Shown here: one piece after another, positions 1 to 5,447 of the stretch | How positions within the stretch are numbered: position 1 is the first letter of the stretch | Layout: each line of letters starts with the position of its first letter | Assembly: GCA_035530955.1 (NCBI GenBank) | Contig: DATKTT010000055.1 | Coordinates: 1-6,557, forward strand | Source of the DNA: Williamwhitmania sp035530955 | GTDB taxonomy: Bacteria; Bacteroidota; Bacteroidia; Bacteroidales; Williamwhitmaniaceae | Length of the DNA: 6,557 nucleotides | Direction of reading: 5' to 3' | The notes under the pieces: model-generated | Told to the model about the DNA's origin: nothing | Database searches by the model: none | The model's input: the letters and a program-made list of their open reading frames with translations, nothing else | Position numbers and translations under genes: made by a program

Positions 1-36
1 TCCACGGTTTTGTCTGATTTTCTCAAAAATATCCAC
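1..36 (-). CDS. N-terminus (12 codons) of a divergent gene, possibly a PLP-dependent aminotransferase / serine palmitoyltransferase-like enzyme; partial
   Basis: Read on the minus strand from a GTG at 36, the frame is open to the window edge and gives MDIFEKIRQNRG. The pattern MD-[IL]-[FL]-EK-x3-[ND]-RG resembles, from memory, the N-terminus of Bacteroidota class I/II-fold PLP enzymes of the alpha-oxoamine synthase type, related to serine palmitoyltransferase; these make sphingoid or amino-ketone products from an amino acid and an acyl-CoA. No in-frame ATG, GTG or TTG lies between this GTG and an in-frame TAG about 60 nt upstream, so GTG is the only possible start of these types. A well-formed Bacteroidota promoter at 77-108 points into it and predicts a leader of about 35 nt. 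Twelve residues cannot settle the product. That a gene starts here is fairly likely; its identity is a guess. Confidence 0.45.
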   Translation of the reverse strand, partial: MDIFEKIRQNRG

Positions 37-76
37 GGCAACAATAATTAAATTGACTTTTTCTAAAATAAGTGCA

Positions 77-108
77 CAAAACTAACGTTTTTTCCGACTT
101 TTAACAAA
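77..108 (-). promoter_or_regulatory. Bacteroidota-type primary sigma promoter for the divergent left-edge gene
   Basis: On the minus strand a TTTG (plus coordinates 105-108) is followed after exactly 20 nt by TAGTTTTG (77-84). This fits the known Bacteroides consensus, a -33 TTTG and a -7 TAnnTTTG about 19-21 nt apart. Transcription would start near position 70 and give a leader of about 35 nt before the GTG at 36. It is the best promoter match I found in the window. Confidence 0.6.
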
Positions 109-233
109 GGAGTAGTCAAATTTGTAAAGCAAGAGTTACCAATAAAAGTGTTAAAAAGTTATAACATAATACGAACTGCTCTAAAAGCTGCGATTAACAA
201 TTTAAAAAAAATCGGTTGTTTCAAACTAATGCT

Positions 234-241
234 TAACTTTG
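234..241 (+). promoter_or_regulatory. Candidate -7 element (TAACTTTG) for the bamD-recN operon
   Basis: TAACTTTG fully fits the Bacteroidota -7 consensus TAnnTTTG. No TTTG lies at the expected distance of about 20 nt upstream; the nearest TTG (216-218) is only 15 nt away. If used, transcription would begin near 247 and leave a leader of about 110 nt before the bamD GTG at 360. This is a tentative call based on the -7 box alone. Confidence 0.35.
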
Positions 242-258
242 TCCGTTAATTGAAGAAA

Positions 259-298
259 CAATTCACAAGCAATTACCTGTTGCTGCTAACGTGAATTG
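259..298 (+). repeat. Nested inverted repeat (potential leader hairpin) upstream of bamD
   Basis: CAATTCAC (259-266) is perfectly complementary to GTGAATTG (291-298). Between them AGCAA (268-272) can pair with TTGCT (280-284) around a 7-nt loop. GCAATT (269-274) could instead pair with AATTGC (294-299), which excludes the first arrangement. The element lies between the candidate -7 box and the bamD start, so it would form in the 5' leader RNA. The complementarity is seen directly; any regulatory role is inference. Confidence 0.35.
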
Positions 299-359
299 CA
301 ATTTTCTTCTGTTAACAGTTGTTTTCAGGATTTTATTAATAGCTAATTATCCCAGTCGA

Positions 360-1163
360 GTGAATAAGTTCAAATTAATTGCAGCAGTAGTAATTGCAGC
401 CTCTGTGCTTGCAGGATGTAGCGGTTACGAAAAAATTCTCAAGAGCAAAGACAACGAGCTCAAGTATTCCAAGGCACTGTACTATTACAACAAAAGTGAC
501 TTCTACCATGCTTCCCTCCTATTGGAACAAATTCTTCCAATTTACCGAGGGACAAACAGAGCCGATACCGTTAACTATTACTACGCCTACAGCCAGTATG
601 GTCAAGGTGATTACTTATTGGCATCCAGCTATTTCGACAGTTTCAGGAAGAATTTCCCTAAAAGTGGCTTTACTGAAAAGGCAGAATACCTATATGCTTA
701 CTGCTTTTATCTGACCTCCCCTCGATACGAGCTCGACCAGGATAACACCAACCTTGCCATTGACGCTTTTCAGGAATTTATTTCAAAATATCCGCAGAGC
801 AAGAAGGCTGATGATGCAAAAAAACTAATCGAAGAACTTTTCAAAAAGTTGCAGGAGAAGGATTTTAAAAGTGCATGGCTTTACTATCACACCGAAAACT
901 ATAAGGCAGCCATCATTGCACTCCAAAATTCCCTCAAAGACTACCCCAACTCCGAATACCGGGAGGAAGAGGTATTTTTAATTCTTAAGTCGGCATATAT
1001 TTATGCTAATAACAGCATAGCGCAGAAGCAAAAAGAGCGCTTTCAATCTACTGTTGACTACTACTACAACTTTATTGCCGAGTTCCCAGACTCCAAGTAC
1101 ATAAAGGAGGCACAAAAGATGTACGACGTGGCATCAAAAGATCTTAAAACGACAAACAAATAA
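360..1163 (+). CDS. bamD: Outer membrane assembly lipoprotein BamD (ComL/YfiO family)
   Basis: BamD is the essential lipoprotein of the BAM complex; on the periplasmic face of the outer membrane it works with BamA to fold and insert beta-barrel proteins. I chose the GTG at 360 (267 aa) because it gives a compact lipoprotein signal: MNK, a hydrophobic core, then lipobox LAGC with the lipidated Cys at residue 20. An in-frame GTG at 291 would add 23 residues ahead of this signal and is less likely. The mature part is alpha-helical with TPR-like units, visible as recurring Tyr-rich helices and phrases such as YYYNKSDFYHASLLLEQ, GQGDYLLASSYF and KYPQSKKADDAKKLI, the usual BamD pattern. Length is normal for the family. 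It is the first gene of a likely five-gene operon; rpoZ follows after 15 nt. No strong ribosome binding site is seen, as is usual in this phylum. Confidence 0.9.
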   Translation: MNKFKLIAAVVIAASVLAGCSGYEKILKSKDNELKYSKALYYYNKSDFYHASLLLEQILPIYRGTNRADTVNYYYAYSQYGQGDYLLASSYFDSFRKNFPKSGFTEKAEYLYAYCFYLTSPRYELDQDNTNLAIDAFQEFISKYPQSKKADDAKKLIEELFKKLQEKDFKSAWLYYHTENYKAAIIALQNSLKDYPNSEYREEEVFLILKSAYIYANNSIAQKQKERFQSTVDYYYNFIAEFPDSKYIKEAQKMYDVASKDLKTTNK

Positions 1164-1178
1164 ATTCAATCATATCGT

Positions 1179-1523
1179 ATGGATTTCAAGAAAATTAATG
1201 CTCCAACGACCACGGTTACTCGTGACCTTGACCAGTTCGACAAGCCAACTGGTAGTATTTACGAATCGGTTATGGTTATTGCCAAAAGAGCCAACCAAAT
1301 TTCTGCTGAAATGAAGCAGGAGTTGAATCGTAAGCTGGAAGAGTTTGCTAACTACTCCGACAATCTTGAAGAAGTTTTTGAAAACAGAGAGCAAATTGAA
1401 ATTTCCAAGTTCTACGAGAAGCTGCCTAAGCCAAACTTAATTGCTGCACAAGAGTTTCTGCAGAACAAAATTTACTTCCGAAACCCCAAGGTTTCTGAAG
1501 AGGAATTGCCAGAACAGGAATAG
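1179..1523 (+). CDS. rpoZ: DNA-directed RNA polymerase omega subunit (Rpb6-type, Bacteroidota form)
   Basis: Omega is the small RNA polymerase subunit that chaperones and stabilises the beta' subunit; in some bacteria it helps bind ppGpp. This 114-residue protein matches the Bacteroidota omega/Rpb6 type. It has TTVTRDLDQFDKPTGSIYES near the N-terminus, then IAKRANQIS (the conserved A-K-R-A-x-Q-I helix, about residues 35-43), NLEEVFENREQIEISKFYE in the middle and KIYFRNP near the end. The C-terminal tail is acidic (EEELPEQE). The ATG at 1179 directly precedes the family's usual MDFKK start and has no clear Shine-Dalgarno sequence. It lies 15 nt after bamD and 2 nt before coaBC. The rpoZ-coaBC neighbourhood is known in many bacteria (for example gmk-rpoZ-coaBC), which supports the call. 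Confidence 0.9.
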   Translation: MDFKKINAPTTTVTRDLDQFDKPTGSIYESVMVIAKRANQISAEMKQELNRKLEEFANYSDNLEEVFENREQIEISKFYEKLPKPNLIAAQEFLQNKIYFRNPKVSEEELPEQE

Positions 1524-1525
1524 CT

Positions 1526-2743
1526 ATGCTTAAGGGGAAGAACCTTATCATTGGTATTACCGGAAGCATTGCAGCCTACAAAGCAGCGAACTTAATTCGC
1601 TTACTTGTAAAGGAAGGCTGCGATGTAAAGGTAGTAATGACCCCTTTAGCCAAAGAGTTTATCACTCCGCTAACGGTTGCTACCCTGACGAAGAATCCAA
1701 TATTAGTAGACTTTTTCAATCCTGAAAATGGCGAGTGGAATAGCCATGTGGACTTGGGCTTATGGGCCGATGCCTACCTTATTGCACCTGCCACTGCCAA
1801 CACCATGGCCAAGATGGCCAATGGCGTTGCAGATAACCTATTGCTTACCACCTACCTCTCTGCACGATGTCCTGTTTTTATTGCACCGGCCATGGACCTA
1901 GATATGCTTCAACACCCGGCCACACAAAAAAACATTCAAACACTTCGGACCTATGGCAACCATGTCATTGAGCCCACATCGGGTGAATTAGCCAGCGGAT
2001 TGGTTGGAAAAGGAAGAATGGAGGAACCGGAGGCTATTGTTGCCTACCTCACCAACTTCTTCTCTGAAAAAAAAAAGTTTAACGGCAAACGTTGTCTTGT
2101 AAATGCAGGTCCAACTTACGAACCTATCGACCCGGTAAGATTTATTGGAAACCATAGCTCGGGAAAGATGGGCTTTGCCATTGCCCAAGAGTTAGCATCC
2201 CGGGGAGCTCAAGTAGAGTTGGTGAGTGGACCTACCCAGCTAAGTGCCGAATCGCCCAACATTACCATCACCAGGGTTACCACAGCAAGCCAAATGGCAG
2301 AGGCATGCCTCAATCTTTTTTCGAGTGCCGACCTCACCATTCTTTCGGCGGCTGTTGCCGATTTCACCCCTTTGCATACTGCTGAAACCAAAATTAAAAG
2401 CGGCAATGAAAACCTCACCATTCAATTAGCTCCAACTACCGATATTGCTCAACAGCTAGGTAAACGCAAGAGAGAAAACCAAATCGTGGTTGGATTTGCG
2501 CTGGAAACGAACGATGAAGTGGCTAACGCCCAAGCAAAGTTGATCAAGAAGAATCTTGACCTAATTATCCTAAACTCACTTCGGGATGACGGGGCAGGAT
2601 TTGGAACAGATACCAACAAGGTAACCATCTTTGACAAGCACAACGATGCACTCATCATCCCCCTTAAGGCAAAGAAAGAAGTTGCAGTTGACATAGTTGA
2701 CGCAATTTGGGATTATATGCATCATCATACGACCCACAGATGA
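1526..2743 (+). CDS. coaBC: Bifunctional phosphopantothenoylcysteine decarboxylase / phosphopantothenate-cysteine ligase (Dfp)
   Basis: This enzyme catalyses two steps of coenzyme A synthesis: ligation of cysteine to 4'-phosphopantothenate (CoaB) and FMN-dependent decarboxylation to 4'-phosphopantetheine (CoaC). The 405 residues show both domains in the usual order. CoaC (about 1-180) has GITGSIAAYKAANLIR, His74 in SHVDL (like E. coli His75), APATANTMAKMANGVADNLL and PAMDLDM. CoaB (about 186-398) has AGPTYEPIDPVRF, GNHSSGKMG with Asn209, SAAVADF, a KIK motif at 289-291 and VGFALET. Two positions differ from E. coli: Asp124 replaces the catalytic Asn125, and Ser157 in ELASGL replaces Cys158. 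I believe both are common in Bacteroidota. An A10 run (2067-2076) marks the domain junction. A weak AGGAA lies 5 nt before the start. The stop overlaps the next start (ATGA). Confidence 0.95.
   Translation: MLKGKNLIIGITGSIAAYKAANLIRLLVKEGCDVKVVMTPLAKEFITPLTVATLTKNPILVDFFNPENGEWNSHVDLGLWADAYLIAPATANTMAKMANGVADNLLLTTYLSARCPVFIAPAMDLDMLQHPATQKNIQTLRTYGNHVIEPTSGELASGLVGKGRMEEPEAIVAYLTNFFSEKKKFNGKRCLVNAGPTYEPIDPVRFIGNHSSGKMGFAIAQELASRGAQVELVSGPTQLSAESPNITITRVTTASQMAEACLNLFSSADLTILSAAVADFTPLHTAETKIKSGNENLTIQLAPTTDIAQQLGKRKRENQIVVGFALETNDEVANAQAKLIKKNLDLIILNSLRDDGAGFGTDTNKVTIFDKHNDALIIPLKAKKEVAVDIVDAIWDYMHHHTTHR
2067..2082 (+). other. A10 run with in-frame A_AAA_AAG slippery heptamer at the CoaC/CoaB junction
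   Basis: Codons 181-184 of coaBC read GAA AAA AAA AAG, forming ten consecutive A (2067-2076). Relative to the reading frame this contains A_AAA_AAG (2071-2077), the classical -1 ribosomal frameshift heptamer used in E. coli dnaX. A -1 slip would read GTT and then TAA (2080-2082), giving a product of about 185 residues that holds only the CoaC domain. Downstream there is only a weak hairpin (AACG 2081-2084 with CGTT 2090-2093), and no Shine-Dalgarno-like stimulator lies 10-14 nt upstream. The motif is real; its use in frameshifting or transcriptional slippage is unproven and may be a by-product of a Lys-rich linker. Confidence 0.3.
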
Positions 2744-3657
2744 AAAAGATCGTACAGTTAATCTTGCTCGTATCAACCCTCAGCTCGCCGCTACTAGGCC
2801 AGGAGCTCAAATGCAACATTTCAGTAAACTCCTCCAAAATTCAGGGCACCAATAGAACTACATTCCAAACATTGCAAACAGCCCTGTATGAGTTTATGAA
2901 TAACACCAATTGGACCGATAACGTTTTCTCAACCGAGGAGCGCATTGAGTGCAACATTCAGATAAACCTTACTGACCAAACAGGGTCGGACCAATATAAA
3001 GGAACTATTCAGGTTCAGTCTCGAAGGCCAGTTTATGGCAGTTCCTACAACACTGTGCTACTGAACTTTCTTGACAACGACCTCGATTTTAAGTATATAG
3101 AGTTCGACAAGCTAGAATTTAACGAAAACACACAAACCTCGAATCTCACCTCAATACTTGCATACTACGCCTACATCATTATTGGCCTCGACTACGACTC
3201 ATTTTCCTACAAAGGTGGCACACCATACTTTCTTAAGGCTGAAAAAATTGTGAACAACGCGCAAAATGCCACAGAAAAGGGGTGGAAACCATACGAAGGT
3301 TCTACAAAAAATCGATACTGGCTGGTTGAGGATATATTAAACGAGAAATATTCCCCCATAAGGGAGGTCTACTACGACTACCATCGCCTTGGCCTCGACG
3401 TTATGGCAGATAAAACAGTGGAGGGAAGAGCTGAAATTGCAGAATCGCTTGTGCTTTTGCAGAAAGTATATCGGGATAAGCCAGATCCATATCTCTTTTT
3501 TCTTCAGGTTTTTCTTGATGCCAAGTCAGATGAGCTGGTCAATATCTTCTCGGAGTCCTACATGAGTGAAAAGACAAGAGTTTATAATATCTTGGCCGAA
3601 ATTGACCCAACACGCATAGATTCCTACAAAAAACTCACAGAGCAAACACAGGATTAA
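2740..3657 (+). CDS. porD: DUF4835 family protein, probable type IX secretion system protein PorD
   Basis: This 305-residue exported protein matches, from memory, the Bacteroidota-specific DUF4835 family, which recent annotation names PorD and links to type IX secretion; its biochemical role is not known to me. The N-terminus is a Sec signal peptide (MKK, a hydrophobic stretch to LLG, probable cleavage before Gln21). Family features include VNSSKIQGTNRTTFQTL, QVQSRRPVYGSSYNT, GLDYDSFSYKGGTPYF, RYWLVEDIL, YYDYHRLGLDVMAD and a late DAKSDELVNIFS. There are only two cysteines, Cys25 and Cys71, at the ELKC and ERIEC sites, which could form a periplasmic disulfide (inference). I chose the ATG at 2740, overlapping the coaBC stop as ATGA, because an upstream in-frame ATG (2707) would put 11 unrelated residues before the signal peptide. 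The overlap implies translational coupling. recN follows after 18 nt. Confidence 0.8.
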   Translation: MKKIVQLILLVSTLSSPLLGQELKCNISVNSSKIQGTNRTTFQTLQTALYEFMNNTNWTDNVFSTEERIECNIQINLTDQTGSDQYKGTIQVQSRRPVYGSSYNTVLLNFLDNDLDFKYIEFDKLEFNENTQTSNLTSILAYYAYIIIGLDYDSFSYKGGTPYFLKAEKIVNNAQNATEKGWKPYEGSTKNRYWLVEDILNEKYSPIREVYYDYHRLGLDVMADKTVEGRAEIAESLVLLQKVYRDKPDPYLFFLQVFLDAKSDELVNIFSESYMSEKTRVYNILAEIDPTRIDSYKKLTEQTQD

Positions 3658-3675
3658 CCCTTAACCCTGTACGGA

Positions 3676-5331
3676 ATGCTAAAGCAGCTGAAAATAGAGA
3701 ACTTTGCACTTATAGATAAGCTCGAAATAAATTTTGAGCAGGGGCTTTGTACCATTACTGGAGAAACCGGTGCAGGTAAATCCATTCTTCTTGGAGCACT
3801 CTCCCTCCTTCTTGGAAACAGAGCAGATACAAGCGTGCTGAAAAACAAGGAGGCAGGATGTTTAATCGAAGGCACATTCGATATTGAAAGTTATAACCTG
3901 CAGGCTTTCTTTGAGGAAAACGACCTAGACTATGATGACTCAACCATTGTACGCCGGCAAATCGCAAACAATGGAAAATCGCGGGCCTTTATTAACGAAG
4001 TTCCGGTAAATCTTCAGGTATTAAAAGAATTTGCGCTGCACCTCATCGACATTCACTCTCAGCACGAGAACCTAAGCCTTTCTGATAGCGTATTTCAAAC
4101 CAAGGTGCTGGACTCCATAGCAGGAAACCAGCAGCTCCTGAACGAATGTGTCATCGCCTATAAAGAGTTTATTAAAGCCATCGATCATCACAAAACGCTG
4201 GTGGAAGAAAGCCAACGTTTAAGAGAAGAGCAGGACTATATTCGCTTTCAGGTTGACCAGCTTCAGTCGGCCAACCTTATTGAGGGAGAGTTACAGGAAC
4301 TCGAAAGTGAGATAAAGCAACTCACCCACGCCGAAGAAATTAAGACGGGACTGGCTACCGTAGAAACTGCGCTAAACAACGACACCACTTCAGCCATTAG
4401 CCTATTGATTGAAGCAGAGAATGCCCTAACCAAGATCGCAAACTACATGCCAAGCCTCGGCATCCTCGCAGAGAGGCTTGCAACTGGATTAATCGAAATT
4501 AAGGACATAGCGCAAGAGGTGAGCCGTCACTTCGAACACCAGGAACTGGATCCGGACAGGTTAAAGTATGTGCAGGAGAGGCTAGATTTGCTCTATACCT
4601 TAATGCAGAAGCATCATTGTCAAACTCAAGAAGAACTACTTGCCACTTTTCAATCTTTTAAACAAAAGATGGAGAGCATCGACAATAGCGAAGAGGCACT
4701 GTTAAAGGCTCAGCAAGTGCTTGACGAAAAGAAAAAGTGCTATTTTGCTGCGGCTCAGAACCTACATGTATCGAGGGAAAAGGTAAAACCAAAATTAGAA
4801 TCTACAACGGTTGAACTCCTAATGAAGTTGGGTATTCCAAAAACTCAATTTTCCGTTGAAATTATCCTGAGCGAAACACCTACTCCTACCGGTAGCGATA
4901 GAGTGAACTTTCTGTTTACTGCCAACGCTGACATGCCGATGCAAGAGGTTGGCAAGGTAGCCTCTGGTGGGGAGATTTCGCGGTTGATGCTGGCCATAAA
5001 AGCACAAATGGCCACGGCCTCTGAACTCCCAACCATAGTTTTCGACGAAATAGACACGGGCGTATCGGGCGAGGTTGCTCACAAAATGGGCGAGATAATT
5101 GCCCAGATGGCAGAAAAGATGCAAGTTATAAACATCACTCATCTGCCGCAAATAGCATCCAAAGGTTTGCACCACTGGATTGTTTACAAAGAGAATGAGA
5201 CATCCAGAACCGTCACCCAGATTAAAAAAATCAATTCAGAAGAAAGAATTGTTGAAATCGCAAAAATGCTCAGTGGTCAACAGCTTACTGACGCAGCGAT
5301 GCAGAACGCTCGGGAGTTATTAAAACCTTAA
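3676..5331 (+). CDS. recN: DNA repair protein RecN (SMC-like ATPase)
   Basis: RecN is a cytoplasmic SMC-family ATPase that gathers DNA ends and promotes RecA-dependent repair of double-strand breaks. The 551 residues match the usual length (about 553 in E. coli). The N-terminal ATPase half starts with MLKQLKIENFALID and carries the Walker A motif GETGAGKS at 29-36. SRAFINEVPVNLQ and IDIHSQHENLSL follow. Residues of about 165-375 are Glu/Lys/Gln-rich and fit the antiparallel coiled-coil arms. The C-terminal half has the ABC signature ASGGEISRLML (Ser430-Gly431-Gly432), Walker B and D-loop in TIVFDEIDTGVSG (Asp457, Glu458) and the switch His489 in ITHLPQIA. All ATPase motifs are intact. It is the last gene of the likely bamD operon, with no good ribosome binding site before its ATG. 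No SOS-type operator was seen upstream, so it probably depends on operon transcription here. Confidence 0.95.
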   Translation: MLKQLKIENFALIDKLEINFEQGLCTITGETGAGKSILLGALSLLLGNRADTSVLKNKEAGCLIEGTFDIESYNLQAFFEENDLDYDDSTIVRRQIANNGKSRAFINEVPVNLQVLKEFALHLIDIHSQHENLSLSDSVFQTKVLDSIAGNQQLLNECVIAYKEFIKAIDHHKTLVEESQRLREEQDYIRFQVDQLQSANLIEGELQELESEIKQLTHAEEIKTGLATVETALNNDTTSAISLLIEAENALTKIANYMPSLGILAERLATGLIEIKDIAQEVSRHFEHQELDPDRLKYVQERLDLLYTLMQKHHCQTQEELLATFQSFKQKMESIDNSEEALLKAQQVLDEKKKCYFAAAQNLHVSREKVKPKLESTTVELLMKLGIPKTQFSVEIILSETPTPTGSDRVNFLFTANADMPMQEVGKVASGGEISRLMLAIKAQMATASELPTIVFDEIDTGVSGEVAHKMGEIIAQMAEKMQVINITHLPQIASKGLHHWIVYKENETSRTVTQIKKINSEERIVEIAKMLSGQQLTDAAMQNARELLKP

Positions 5332-5395
5332 GGAACCAAATCGGCACACCTTTTTTACTCACAAAAAGAGCCGCCAGTTGAACAAATTAAGGTTT
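5323..5395. repeat. 9-bp inverted repeat spanning the recN stop and the recN-fabI gap
   Basis: AAACCTTAA (5323-5331, including the recN TAA stop) is perfectly complementary to TTAAGGTTT (5387-5395), with 55 nt between the arms. The left arm together with the next two bases also contains the 8-bp palindrome CCTTAAGG (5326-5333). No T tract follows the right arm, so it does not look like an intrinsic terminator. A chance origin in AT-rich DNA is quite possible. Confidence 0.25.
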
Positions 5396-5447
5396 AGATT
5401 GCTACTGTGTTCTGGTGTATGATAGTATTTCACTAAAAATTCAGAAT

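Larger units (their letters stand above)
37..359. other. Divergent intergenic region, about 320 nt, AT-rich
   Basis: I see no convincing gene here, tRNA or otherwise. The stretch separates the minus-strand gene starting at 36 from bamD. It holds the minus-strand promoter (77-108), a plus-strand -7 candidate (234-241), an inverted repeat TTGTTTC/GAAACAA (216-222 and 255-261) and a nested hairpin (259-298). Open frame also continues upstream of the chosen bamD start to a GTG at 291. Confidence 0.6.

Noticed and set aside
2..38. Repeated CCACGG (2-7 and 33-38) and a DnaA-box-like TATCCACGG
   Set aside because: Both copies fall within or at the start of the minus-strand coding sequence, the match to the DnaA-box consensus is imperfect, and no cluster of boxes or unwinding element is present, so this is not an origin or repeat array.
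394..714. 106-codon plus-strand frame inside bamD
   Set aside because: It is in another frame of a clear BamD gene and has low-complexity, Thr/Pro-rich content with no family signal.
818..824. A_AAA_AAA heptamer in bamD as a frameshift site
   Set aside because: The -1 frame continues for about 15 codons before stopping in mid-domain, with no sensible truncated product; it is better explained by adjacent Lys codons.
1170..1394. 74-codon minus-strand open frame opposite rpoZ
   Set aside because: It is antisense to a well-supported omega subunit gene, with no promoter or family likeness; it is a shadow frame.
4819..5175. 118-codon minus-strand open frame opposite recN
   Set aside because: It lies wholly opposite the conserved SGGE and Walker B region of recN, and its translation shows no recognisable domain; it is a shadow frame.
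5350..5368. CTTTTTT...AAAAAG as a terminator after recN
   Set aside because: The stem is almost all A-T pairs and there is no T tract after it, so it would not terminate efficiently.
5378..5435. Possible fabI promoter (TTG at 5378-5380 with TACTGTGT or TAGTATTTC downstream)
   Set aside because: The -7 matches are poor and the spacing is off; nothing meets the TTTG / TAnnTTTG consensus well enough to call.
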